From assembly GCA_947448735.1 (NCBI GenBank), contig CANFOS010000004.1, forward strand, positions 62,001 through 126,000: a stretch of 64,000 nt of DNA, in the 5' to 3' direction. Positions 33,552-42,191 of the stretch are shown piece after piece. Positions within the stretch are counted from its first letter, which is position 1; every line of letters begins with the position of its first letter. A program made the position numbers and the translations under genes. Below the pieces are notes generated by a model. The model did not search any database. It saw only the letters and a program-made list of their open reading frames with translations, and was not told where the DNA came from. Origin of the DNA: Comamonadaceae bacterium. GTDB taxonomy: Bacteria; Pseudomonadota; Gammaproteobacteria; Burkholderiales; Burkholderiaceae_C.

Positions 33552-34688
33552 ATGAAGAAAATTTGCGTAGTCGTTGCCAGCAGAGCCAATTATGGTCGGG
33601 TCAAGTACCTCATGAAGGCGATCCAGGAGCATCCGGAGCTTGAGCTTCAACTGATTGTGGGTGCATCTACTTTGCTTGAGCGTTTTGGCAAAGCCATCAA
33701 TATCATCAAGAAGGATGGCTTTACCCCGTTGCGCTCGATTCATTACGTGATCGAGGGCGAAACTTTAGTCACTCAGGCTAAATCTACAGGCCTGGGCATT
33801 GTGGAGCTCTCCACTGCTTTTGACGATCTTGCGCCGGACATGGTCGTCACGGTTGCAGACCGGTTTGAGACCATGGCCACGGCAATCGCAGCTACTTATC
33901 TGAATATCCCCTTGATTCACCTGCAAGGTGGTGAAGTTAGCGGCAATATTGACGACCGTGTGCGTCACGCCATCACCAAGCTGGCGGATGTTCATTTTGT
34001 TGCATCAGATGATTCACGTAAACGTGTTATCGAAATGGGTGAAGATGCCGACTACGTTTTTAACTACGGCTGCCCAGCGATGGATGTGCTGGTTAACGAA
34101 AACCTGACGATCAATAACGAAGCCATGAGCCCTTACCTTGGGGTGGGCAAGCCACTTGACTGGACAAAGCCATACATACTGATGGTGCAGCATCCGGTGA
34201 CGACAAGCTATGGGCATGGGTTTGAGCAAGTCAGCCAGACGCTGGAAGCGCTTAAAGGCATTGAGGGTATGCAGAAGGTGGTCATGTGGCCCAATGTCGA
34301 TGCGGGCAGCGATGATGTATCAAAAGGCATTCGTCACTTTCGTGAAATGAACATGCAGGAACCCATTTATTACTACAAAAACTTTTCGCCAGAAGACTAC
34401 GCCCGCGTCATCAACAACGCAGTCTGTTGCGTAGGTAACTCATCGTCTTTTATTCGCGAGGGCTCGTTTCTTGGCGTGCCGGTTGTGATTGTTGGCGACC
34501 GCCAACAGGGCAGGGAACATGGAGACAACGTGGTCTTCGCAAGTTACGATGCCGAGGACATCTCAACGAAGCTGCGGCAGCAGTTAAGCCACGGACGTTT
34601 TGTGCCTGATCATCGCTATGGCGTGGGCGATGCTGGCAAGCGCATCGCGCATGAGCTGGCTACACGTGACTTCAGGCATCACCCGTGA
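33552..34688 (+). CDS. neuC: UDP-N-acetyl(di)aminosugar 2-epimerase, hydrolysing (NeuC family)
   Basis: 378 aa. Removes the nucleotide and inverts C2 to give the free N-acylated mannosamine-type sugar used by NeuB. ICVVVASRANYGRVKYLM at the start, VTVADRFETMATAIAATYLN, HLQGGEVSGNIDDRVRHAIT, and the late GNSSSFIREGSFLGVPVVIV. The start at 33552 fits the family N-terminus; an ATG at 33498 would add 18 unlikely residues. The three neu genes are collinear. Confidence 0.92.
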   Translation: MKKICVVVASRANYGRVKYLMKAIQEHPELELQLIVGASTLLERFGKAINIIKKDGFTPLRSIHYVIEGETLVTQAKSTGLGIVELSTAFDDLAPDMVVTVADRFETMATAIAATYLNIPLIHLQGGEVSGNIDDRVRHAITKLADVHFVASDDSRKRVIEMGEDADYVFNYGCPAMDVLVNENLTINNEAMSPYLGVGKPLDWTKPYILMVQHPVTTSYGHGFEQVSQTLEALKGIEGMQKVVMWPNVDAGSDDVSKGIRHFREMNMQEPIYYYKNFSPEDYARVINNAVCCVGNSSSFIREGSFLGVPVVIVGDRQQGREHGDNVVFASYDAEDISTKLRQQLSHGRFVPDHRYGVGDAGKRIAHELATRDFRHHP

Positions 34689-34731
34689 AAGACGGCCTCT
34701 TCACTGAATTAGAAGTCGTGTGTTGCCAGCC

Positions 34732-36213
34732 ATGAAAATCGCTTTTGTAGGTAACCAGGGTGGAAGCACCGTCTTGGACTTTTATGCCGCCATGGCTTGT
34801 GGACTGCGCGATGGCCGATACGACGTCGAGTGTATTTTTTTACCCTGGTTAAATTCTGAACGTGCAGGCTTGGTTGCACAGGGATGGCTCAATGCCGACA
34901 TTTTGACTTTTGAAGACTGGGTGCAGGGCAGGCGATGGGGCGCTAACGAAGTTGAACGCCTTCGCGAGGAATATGCCGATGCCAACTGGTCTGCTGTCAT
35001 CGCCAGCGAAAGGGCATTTACAGACTACTCGCTGCTGCTAGGTAGTGCTGGCCATCGTCACGAATCGGCAGGCTACATCACCGATCTGTTGGCTAGCATC
35101 GTGACATTTTTAGAACACGTTTTCAAGACGCAAGGTGTGCGGGCAGTTGTTTGTCAAACGGCAGACACGCTTTTTTCACACGTTGTGTTCAAGGTCGCTA
35201 AGCATCTTGGGGTAAAGGTATTTGCCATCACCCCTGCATGGCTTTTGGAGAGCGGCGCCGAAGGTGGATACTTCACAGGCAACGAATTCATGGAATCTGA
35301 GAAGATGATTGAAGAATACCGTTTGACCATGGATAAAAGTCTATCTGAAGCCGATGTTCTGCGCGTCAATGCGCTCATTGAGTCCATCAAAAAGTTTCAG
35401 AACAAAACCCCGTTCATTGAAAAAAACCGAGAGCGAAATGCAGGATTTACGGCGCTGTCGCCGAATGCCAAGCTGCGCAACTTGTGGGGTTACCTGAAGC
35501 GAAATGCCCAACGCGATCCGAACGTTGAGTACATCAAGATATCTCCAGCTCGCAAAGCAAAAGCCAACATTCTTCGTTTGTGGCGAAAGTTTTGGGTACG
35601 CGATATGTTTGGCCCACGACATTGCGAAAATATTCCTGACAAAAGCGTGTTTTATGCTTTTCAATATCAGCCAGAACAGTCTACTTTAAGCCAAGGCATT
35701 TTTTACGCCAACCAGATCGCGCTCATTGAGAACATATCCAAATCGCTTCCGCTTGGATACACGCTCATCGTCAAAGAGCATCCTTGGGGGCGCGGCGCGC
35801 GGCCGGTTTGGCAGTATCAACATTTGGCAGAGTTGTACAACATTCAGTTTTGTGATGCGCCCTCAAAAGAAATCATCGCCAAAGTCGAAGCCGTGATCGT
35901 CATCAGCGGCACTGTGGGCTTTGAGGCGCTCATGCTTGAAAAACCAACTATCGTCATGGGGCGGACGTTCTTCACGCACTGCGATCTTTTCTACCGTGCG
36001 GGTTCGGTGCAAGACTTGCCCGGACTGTTGAGAAAAATCTTGGTCGACCGAGATTTCGATAGTAACGGCCTTCGAAACATTCAGCTGCAACGGTACTTGA
36101 TGTCGTATCTGAATGCTTTGATTCCTTATTTCCCAGTGGTCGAAAATGGACACCATTACGGTATTGAGCTTGCAAATCAGCTGGGAATTACAAGAAAATT
36201 ATCAAATATATGA
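34732..36213 (+). CDS. Capsule-synthesis-type protein, possible glycosyltransferase
   Basis: 493 aa from the ATG at 34732; a GTG four codons upstream is possible. The C-terminal half resembles the PF05159 (capsular polysaccharide synthesis, KpsC/KpsS/LipB) or surface carbohydrate family: YAFQYQPEQSTLSQGIFYAN, LPLGYTLIVKEHPWGRGARP, VIVISGTVGFEALMLEKPTI. Related proteins transfer Kdo or other 2-keto sugars, so it is a candidate for the transferase that uses the CMP-nonulosonate. The N-terminal half (IAFVGNQGGSTVLDFYAAM) is less conserved. Function is inferred from context. Confidence 0.6.
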   Translation: MKIAFVGNQGGSTVLDFYAAMACGLRDGRYDVECIFLPWLNSERAGLVAQGWLNADILTFEDWVQGRRWGANEVERLREEYADANWSAVIASERAFTDYSLLLGSAGHRHESAGYITDLLASIVTFLEHVFKTQGVRAVVCQTADTLFSHVVFKVAKHLGVKVFAITPAWLLESGAEGGYFTGNEFMESEKMIEEYRLTMDKSLSEADVLRVNALIESIKKFQNKTPFIEKNRERNAGFTALSPNAKLRNLWGYLKRNAQRDPNVEYIKISPARKAKANILRLWRKFWVRDMFGPRHCENIPDKSVFYAFQYQPEQSTLSQGIFYANQIALIENISKSLPLGYTLIVKEHPWGRGARPVWQYQHLAELYNIQFCDAPSKEIIAKVEAVIVISGTVGFEALMLEKPTIVMGRTFFTHCDLFYRAGSVQDLPGLLRKILVDRDFDSNGLRNIQLQRYLMSYLNALIPYFPVVENGHHYGIELANQLGITRKLSNI

Positions 36214-36226
36214 GAAAGGTTAATAG

Positions 36227-36997
36227 ATGAAAGCAGTTATTTTGGCAGGCGGTTTAGGCACCCGCCTCAGCGAAGAAACCGTTTTAAAACCCAAGCCGAT
36301 GGTTGAAATCGGTGGCATGCCCATTTTGTGGCACATCATGAAGACCTACTCGAGCTACGGCGTTAATGACTTCGTGGTTTGCCTAGGTTACAAGGGCTAC
36401 ATGATCAAAGAGTACTTTGCCAATTACTTCTTGCACATGTCAGACGTTACTTTTGACATGGCCAACAACAAAATGGAAGTGCACCAGGCTAGTGCGGAAC
36501 CCTGGAAAGTAACCTTGGTTGACACGGGGCAAGACACCATGACAGGCGGCCGTTTGAAGCGTGTTGCTGCCTACCTGGGTGATGAAGACTTTTGCTTCAC
36601 CTATGGTGACGGTGTGGCCGACGTTGATATCGGCAAACTGATCCAGTTTCACAAGGCGCAAGGCACTCTGGCCACTGTGACCTCAGTGCAGCCACCTGGG
36701 CGATTTGGTGCGCTTGACATTGCCCACGGCAAAATTACTGGTTTTCAGGAAAAGCCACAGGGCGATGGTGCATCGATCAATGGCGGTTATTTTGTTCTTT
36801 CGCCCAAAGTGATTGACTACATTGCCAACAGCAACACCACCTGGGAGCGGGAGCCGCTGGAGCGGCTTGCTAGAGAGGGTCAACTGTCTGCCTACAAGCA
36901 CGAAGGGTTTTGGCAGCCGATGGATACCCTCAGGGACCGGATGCTACTCGAAGAGCTTTGGAACAATGGCAATGCCCCTTGGCGGATCTGGAAGTAA
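36227..36997 (+). CDS. rfbF: Glucose-1-phosphate cytidylyltransferase
   Basis: 256 aa; makes CDP-glucose. [20 protein letters not shown] and [20 protein letters not shown] are characteristic, as are [19 protein letters not shown] and [12 protein letters not shown]. agaaagg gives a good ribosome binding site. Its usual partner, the CDP-glucose 4,6-dehydratase, is not next to it but 9.7 kb downstream at 46723, beyond a minus-strand gene. Confidence 0.95.
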   Translation: MKAVILAGGLGTRLSEETVLKPKPMVEIGGMPILWHIMKTYSSYGVNDFVVCLGYKGYMIKEYFANYFLHMSDVTFDMANNKMEVHQASAEPWKVTLVDTGQDTMTGGRLKRVAAYLGDEDFCFTYGDGVADVDIGKLIQFHKAQGTLATVTSVQPPGRFGALDIAHGKITGFQEKPQGDGASINGGYFVLSPKVIDYIANSNTTWEREPLERLAREGQLSAYKHEGFWQPMDTLRDRMLLEELWNNGNAPWRIWK

Positions 36998-37008
36998 CTT
37001 TTTATGCG

Positions 37009-37049
37009 GGCAGGTAAGCTGCCTCTACAGACTACTTTAGTCCGCTTTT
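37009..37049 (+). terminator. Two small hairpins after rfbF (possible terminator)
   Basis: GGCAG (37009-37013) pairs with CTGCC (37019-37023), and GACTA (37030-37034) with TAGTC (37038-37042), followed by cgctttt. Neither is strong. They lie between rfbF and a convergent gene, where termination would be expected. Confidence 0.3.
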
Positions 37050-37159
37050 CCAATGAGTGAACATTTGCAGCGTCGACACTAGCTAAAAATTATTTTTCTA
37101 TAACCCTTTGCCATCGTGCGTCAAATGGACAAAGCTGCATTAGGTACTCTTCTACTAAC

Positions 37160-37174
37160 GGCAAAAAAATTGCC
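37160..37174 (-). terminator. Small hairpin after the carbamoyltransferase gene
   Basis: GGCAA (37160-37164) and TTGCC (37170-37174) form a five-base stem with a five-A loop just beyond the minus-strand stop at 37180. There is no U-tract after the stem, so evidence for termination is weak. Confidence 0.25.
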
Positions 37175-37179
37175 AATCG

Positions 37180-38781
37180 CTAGCGCCGAATTTTTCTTAC
37201 CAGGATGTTGTCTCCAAGCAAAAGAAAATCTATATCCGTCGAAAGAAAACATTTGACCGCATCGTCAGGCGTCTCAACAATAGGCTCGTTGTTGACGTTG
37301 AATGAAGTATTTAGCAATACAGGCACTCCCGTCAGCTTGTAAAACCGCTCCAGTATTCGTCTGTAAATAGTTTCTGATTGCGGCGCAACCGTTTGAAGTC
37401 GTCCCGTTCCGTCCACGTGTGTCACCGCAGGAATGATTTCCCTTTTTTCTATTCGCACACGCGGCACCAGAAGCATGTACGGACTTGGTCTGTCGATTTC
37501 AAAATATTCCGATGCAATCTCCTCCAAAGCTACCGGCGCAAACGGCCGAAACGCTTCTCTGTGCTTGACTCGGCTGTTTAGGATGTCCTTATTCTCTGCT
37601 AACAACGGGCTCATTACGATACTTCTGTTTCCGAGGGCGCGTGGCCCCATCTCGGACCGTCCTGAGCAAATCGAACCGATTTTATTTTCTGCCAGCATCT
37701 GCGCGAATATGTCCAGTACGTCCGCACCTTCCGTTATTTCACAACCATTCTCCCTGGCAAAGGCGGCGGCTTGCGCATAGTTTGACTGCTGGTATCGCGG
37801 GCCCGTGTATGGCGAAACCAGTTCTTGTCGGTATTCCAGCCCCAATTCCATATGCGCGCCCCACAGTGCATTACCTAAGGGTATCCCGGTATCAGAGCAG
37901 GCGGGGTTGATAAATACGTCGTCAAAAATGCCAGCTGAGAGTATTTTGTAGTTCGCCACGGAATTGAGCCCTACGCCACCAGAAATACATAAGTGATTAG
38001 ATCCAGTCTTTTGCTTGGCATAGCGCGCTAAGTGCAGCATTGCTTTTTCACACTCATCCTGGACCTCGAATGCCGCACGGGCTCTCTGACTTTCCGTCTC
38101 GAATTGGGCAGGGCTGTACCCTTTAAGACTGTATTTGCCTTCAACACAGATTGAGGAGTAGTCGGTCGATATGCCTTCGAACTTACCATTGAAGTTAAAG
38201 ATCGCATCGTTAATATGTTCACCGTACGGCGCTAATCCCATTGTCTTGCCTTCCTGCAGCAATCCAAAGCCGATGGCTTGGGTAACGGCAGAGTACAAAA
38301 GCCCGATCCCAATCTTCTGAGTCTTATCAACCAGTTTGACAGTGCCGTTTTTGGCCTCGTAAAGGCTCTGGGTTTCTGCGGATGAGCCGCGACCATCAAC
38401 GATCAGAATTGCACTATCTTTAAAGCCGCTCGAATAGTAAGTACTGCAAGCATGTGAGAGATGATGATCTATGACTCTAATTTTTCCCTCATCAATCTGA
38501 TTGAGAAAGGTGTCTTTTCGACACGGTGTTTTAAATTCGTCGATCTGCCAGTCCTTATTGGCAATGTGATCTAGTACGACGAGATCGATTTCATTGACGC
38601 TTTTGATCCCAAAGTACTCCATGCATGCTTCTGTAGCTTTCTGCGGGAAGGCTCTGGAGTCCTTCTTGCGGTCAATGCGCTCTTCAGAAAGCATGACGAC
38701 TTCGCGACTTTCCTCGTTGATTTTTATAACGGCGGCCCCTGTGTTGTGCCAAGGGTCCTTATGCAGTCCAAGTACGATCAT
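37180..38781 (-). CDS. NodU/CmcH-family O-carbamoyltransferase
   Basis: 533 aa from the ATG at 38781 (MIVLGLHKDPWHNTGAAV); TTG or GTG starts slightly upstream are possible. The N-terminal Kae1-like domain has IDHHLSHACSTYYSSGF with metal-binding histidines, VDGRGSSAET, and QEGKTMGLAPYG; the YrdC-like part has SEMGPRALGNRSIVMSP and FRPFAPV. These enzymes move carbamoyl from carbamoyl phosphate, through carbamoyl-AMP, to a hydroxyl, as NodU does on a Nod factor sugar. It is the only minus-strand gene inside the main locus, flanked by AT-richer spacers, which suggests separate acquisition. The target sugar is unknown. Confidence 0.88.
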   Translation of the reverse strand: MIVLGLHKDPWHNTGAAVIKINEESREVVMLSEERIDRKKDSRAFPQKATEACMEYFGIKSVNEIDLVVLDHIANKDWQIDEFKTPCRKDTFLNQIDEGKIRVIDHHLSHACSTYYSSGFKDSAILIVDGRGSSAETQSLYEAKNGTVKLVDKTQKIGIGLLYSAVTQAIGFGLLQEGKTMGLAPYGEHINDAIFNFNGKFEGISTDYSSICVEGKYSLKGYSPAQFETESQRARAAFEVQDECEKAMLHLARYAKQKTGSNHLCISGGVGLNSVANYKILSAGIFDDVFINPACSDTGIPLGNALWGAHMELGLEYRQELVSPYTGPRYQQSNYAQAAAFARENGCEITEGADVLDIFAQMLAENKIGSICSGRSEMGPRALGNRSIVMSPLLAENKDILNSRVKHREAFRPFAPVALEEIASEYFEIDRPSPYMLLVPRVRIEKREIIPAVTHVDGTGRLQTVAPQSETIYRRILERFYKLTGVPVLLNTSFNVNNEPIVETPDDAVKCFLSTDIDFLLLGDNILVRKIRR

Positions 38782-39353
38782 CTGTTTATTCACTTTTATG
38801 TCTAGCCGAGGTAACAATCCTCGTTATCATGTCAATCGTATGAGATCATACGGTCAATCGCCCCTGAGTTAGCTAGGTCGAGGCGCTCTGTCTTCTCATG
38901 CAGCACCATGGATGCCAATTCTTTTCTTTCATGGGACTTTAATGTCGCGCCCGTTGGGGATGCTAAATAGATCAGCGAGCCTACAAATCGATAACGAATT
39001 TTCATGCTACTAAGGATTGAACAATTATCAATCTCATTTCGAATCTCGTCCTTGTTCGATTTTGGCTTACCTCTGCTTTGTTCTTGGCAAACATTACTGC
39101 TGGCTATGACTTCTTGCGCGCTTAGAAAAAACCCTAGCTTGTCCAAGGCTTGGGCCAAACCAAAAGTTGTCCTTCCTCGCGCATGTAAGTGCCGGCGTGA
39201 TCGTGAGGACCCTTGCTTTCTGCTGGCTTCTTTGTGGGTTAGATTTAGGCTTGCATCAGGCTCATGCCGTATGGACAAGCGCTCGGGCGTCTTGGGGGCT
39301 AGTGACCCTCGCCTTTCCCGCCAAACTGCCGAATCGATGAGTCAAGGGAGGGT
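38782..39353. other. 572-bp spacer upstream of the carbamoyltransferase
   Basis: No gene I can support. Two overlapping open frames (about 38832-39278 on minus, 39004-39357 on plus) have compositions that do not look like protein (runs such as CKCRRDREDPC) and no family features. The part near 38782-39080 is AT-richer than the flanking genes. The region must carry the promoter of the divergent gene pair; a ribosome binding site (gggaggg) for the + strand SDR ends it. It may be the edge of an insertion. Confidence 0.4.
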
Positions 39354-40193
39354 ATGAAATTGAAGTTTACGGTTTTTGGCGGGCACGGATTTATTGGTAG
39401 CCATATAGTCCAACACCTTAGGGCAAAAGGATATTCGGTAAATGTCCCCGGTAGGGACTTGTCGGATGTCTTTGATCGCGAGCTTGGCCACGTTATTTAC
39501 TCCATAGGTTTGACTGCCGACTTCCGAAGTCGCCCTTTTGACACTGTTGAAGCGCATGTTTGTCTTTTGTCCAAGCTTTTGCAAAAGTGTCGATTTGATT
39601 CATGGCTCTACCTTTCCAGTACACGGGTTTATTCCGGGCTTGACCTTAAAAAGATGGCTACAGAAAAATCATCCGTTGTTGTAGCCCCAGGGTCGGACAG
39701 CCTTTATAACCTTAGCAAGCTCTTGGGCGAGTCTTTATGTTTGGCCTGCGCGAAGCCCAATGTTCGAGTCGCGCGCTTGTCGAATGTGTACGGCGCTGGT
39801 ATCAGCGCAGACACTTTTCTAGGTTCGGTCATAGATGATTTACGGGTTCACGGACGCGTCACCGTGAACGAGTCTCCAGATTCCGGCAAAGATTATGTTG
39901 CGTCAAGCGACGTTGTGTCTTTGCTAGAAGTGATTAGTCTTCGTGGGCTAGAGCGTCTTTATAATGTGGCCAGTGGACAGGTTATTACACATAAGACGTT
40001 GTTTGAAAAAATCGGTCTGCTGACTGGACTTGCAACAAATTTTTCAGATGGCGGCATAACGCGAACTTTTCCATTGGTTGATATTTCCGTCGCTCGAAAA
40101 GAGTTTGGATTTCAGCCGAAGAATTTACTTGATGCCGTCGGCGCTTTACTCGCTGACTGTGGTGTCCTTCACAACCCTGGAGATGATTCGTGA
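39354..40193 (+). CDS. NAD-dependent epimerase/dehydratase (SDR)
   Basis: 279 aa, short for the extended family. FTVFGGHGFIGSHIVQHLRA binds the cofactor; YLSSTRVYSGL and Y-x3-K in SLYNLSKLLGE form the active site; RLSNVYGAG follows. The substrate is not evident. It overlaps the next gene (GTGA). The ATG follows gggaggg. Confidence 0.8.
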   Translation: MKLKFTVFGGHGFIGSHIVQHLRAKGYSVNVPGRDLSDVFDRELGHVIYSIGLTADFRSRPFDTVEAHVCLLSKLLQKCRFDSWLYLSSTRVYSGLDLKKMATEKSSVVVAPGSDSLYNLSKLLGESLCLACAKPNVRVARLSNVYGAGISADTFLGSVIDDLRVHGRVTVNESPDSGKDYVASSDVVSLLEVISLRGLERLYNVASGQVITHKTLFEKIGLLTGLATNFSDGGITRTFPLVDISVARKEFGFQPKNLLDAVGALLADCGVLHNPGDDS

Positions 40194-41023
40194 GCATCAA
40201 TAAGACGGTAGATCCTATTGCTGAGTTTGAAGAAATGAAGCTCGCAAACATCAATGGGTATGTCAAGGACACGGAATGGCATCGAATATCAAAGGAATTT
40301 CATACGAAGTCCTTTTTGAATTACTACATGTACAACTTCTCTATTTTGGGTCGCCCCATTATTCAGATGCCAATGGACATCATTGCGACGCAAGAACTGA
40401 TCTGGAAGGTCAAGCCTGATCTGATCATCGAGACTGGCATTGCCCACGGCGGATCGCTAATCATGAGTGCGTCCATGCTTGCGCAGATTGATTATTGCGA
40501 GGCTGTTGAGGCTGGCAGGGCGCTTGATCCTAAAGCATCTCGTAGACGAGTACTAGGCATTGATATCGACATTCGGGCCCATAACCGATCTCTGATTGAG
40601 GCGCATCCCATGGCTCACTTGATCACCATGATCGAGGGACCTTCCACCTCCACAGAGGTCGTCGCAAAGGTACGTGAATTCGCCAAGCGGTATGAGCGGA
40701 TCATGATTTGCATGGATTCCAACCATGCGCATGCCCACGTGCTGGCCGAGCTTGAGGCCTATGCACCACTCACTAGCGTGGGCAGCTACTGCTGTGTTTT
40801 TGACACGGTGGTTGAAGATCTCCCGCCAGAAATCAGTGCAGGTAAACCGTGGGCCAAAGGGAACAGCCCTAAAACTGCAGTCTGGGAGTATATGCGTCGT
40901 TTGGAAAACGGAGACAGCAAGGGGTTGTCCGGCGAAAGGATGGTTTTCGTTGTCGACAAAACTGTCGAGAACAAGCTGATCATGACCAATGCACCAGATG
41001 GCTACTTGCAACGTGTGGCTTGA
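40190..41023 (+). CDS. CmcI-like (rhamnosyl O-methyltransferase/cephalosporin hydroxylase) family protein
   Basis: 277 aa, GTG start overlapping the SDR stop. Central SAM-binding-like region DLIIETGIAHGGSLIMSASM, then VLGIDIDIRAHN and MICMDSNHAHAHVLAELEAY. Members called CmcI or rhamnosyl O-methyltransferase methylate sugar hydroxyls; many are found in surface polysaccharide loci. The linked SDR may make its substrate. It ends at 41023; the same frame continues into a degenerate methyltransferase-like fragment. Confidence 0.78.
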   Translation: MSINKTVDPIAEFEEMKLANINGYVKDTEWHRISKEFHTKSFLNYYMYNFSILGRPIIQMPMDIIATQELIWKVKPDLIIETGIAHGGSLIMSASMLAQIDYCEAVEAGRALDPKASRRRVLGIDIDIRAHNRSLIEAHPMAHLITMIEGPSTSTEVVAKVREFAKRYERIMICMDSNHAHAHVLAELEAYAPLTSVGSYCCVFDTVVEDLPPEISAGKPWAKGNSPKTAVWEYMRRLENGDSKGLSGERMVFVVDKTVENKLIMTNAPDGYLQRVA

Positions 41024-41117
41024 CGCTATGCTTGGCCAATCTTTGCTTCGGGATATTGGTATTTGCTGCATGGTCACCTGTCAACGTCACAGCTGCTGAC
41101 TAAAGCTGGATTCAAAA
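41024..41117 (+). pseudogene. Possible C-terminal remnant of a SAM methyltransferase
   Basis: Directly after the CmcI-like stop, in the same frame, the DNA can be read as WPIFASGYWYLLHGHLSTSQ then LLTKAGFKSVQ. The pattern H-x-x-H-L-S...L-L-x-K-A-G-F is common near the C-terminus of class I methyltransferases. No start or upstream domain is present. It looks like a leftover from a recombination that joined the neighbouring genes, though it could be chance. Confidence 0.4.
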
Positions 41118-41984
41118 GTGTCCAGTGTGTCGCTCCTTACCGAACTTCCGCGTGCCCCTCGCGTAAGCATAGGAATGCCTGTATACAACGGTGTAGCGTT
41201 TGTCGGTACTGCGCTCAGAGCATTGTTAAGCCAGACCGAAACTGATTTTGAACTGATCATTTCTGACAATGGTTCGTCAGACGGCTCTACTGAGATACTT
41301 TTGGACGCTGCTGCAGGTGACAGTCGGGTGCGGTATTTTCGGCACGAAAAGAGCCTGCGCGCCTATGACAACTTCCATTACGTCCTGTCCCATGCACGAG
41401 GTACGTACTTTATGTGGGCTGCCTGCGACGATAACTGGGATGCGGATTTCATTGAAAAGCTTGCAAAAGGTCTGGATATGGAACCAAAAGCGATCATGGC
41501 TTTTGGCGATGTAAACAAGATTACGCCCGCTGACAAGGTCGGTATTTCGGTGCCATTTGATTTTCAAACAATGGGCATGTCGGTTGAGGAAAGATTGAAA
41601 AAACTTGCCCGCTCCCAGTGCTACTACTTTTATGGTTTGTGGAGAACCGTGGCGATTAAAAGTGCACCTTACTCGTATTGCGCTTGGTGGCCAGATCTGC
41701 CGCTAATGCTTGCCGCTTCCATTCTTGGCCCGTTCCTGCACGTATCCGGAGTCCGCTTTCATTATTACGAAGTAACAAAGAGCAACCTGACCCGCGTGAA
41801 GGAGCAAGATTATGTTGATCGTTTCAATCTTCTGATGGGGATTGGCGGTCTTGTTGCCGCAGTTTATCGAGCTTGTTCGAAGGTAGGTGGACCATTCTTG
41901 GGTGTTTATGCGGCAGCACTGGTGGTTTGGAAGCAAATTGTGTCTGTCCCTGGCTATATTTGGCGGCGTCTGGTGGCGCACTAG
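41118..41984 (+). CDS. Family 2 glycosyltransferase
   Basis: 288 aa, GTG start. GT-A fold: RVSIGMPVYNGVAFVGTALR, FELIISDNGSSDGSTEIL, and a metal-binding region AACDDNWDADFIEKLA. C-terminal hydrophobic stretch. It likely adds one sugar to the lipid-linked repeat at the cytoplasmic face. A frame upstream of it holds a methyltransferase remnant, so its 5' end may be a recombination point and the true start could be later. Confidence 0.85.
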   Translation: MSSVSLLTELPRAPRVSIGMPVYNGVAFVGTALRALLSQTETDFELIISDNGSSDGSTEILLDAAAGDSRVRYFRHEKSLRAYDNFHYVLSHARGTYFMWAACDDNWDADFIEKLAKGLDMEPKAIMAFGDVNKITPADKVGISVPFDFQTMGMSVEERLKKLARSQCYYFYGLWRTVAIKSAPYSYCAWWPDLPLMLAASILGPFLHVSGVRFHYYEVTKSNLTRVKEQDYVDRFNLLMGIGGLVAAVYRACSKVGGPFLGVYAAALVVWKQIVSVPGYIWRRLVAH

Positions 41985-42191
41985 CTGTTGGAGCTCGATT
42001 TTTGCAATTCTTTTAGTGGCTGCTTGCTTGAGCGCTAATTTTTGTTGTGACTTGTTTCTTAATCGGATTCAAGTACAAAGCGCTCCAGAAGCTAAAGCAG
42101 GCCTAAAAGCAATATCGACAATAGTCTCAAAAAGTTGTTGGTCGGTTTGAAATTCAACTCCGTTTATGTCGCACTCGGTACTTTCAGTTGA

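Noticed and set aside
38832..39278. 148-codon minus-strand frame upstream of the carbamoyltransferase
   Set aside because: No recognisable domain, and it does not resemble the small membrane proteins sometimes found beside such transferases. Left as unassigned spacer.
39004..39357. 117-codon + strand frame before the SDR
   Set aside because: Odd composition with Cys/Arg clusters and no family features; it runs into the ribosome binding site and start of a real gene.
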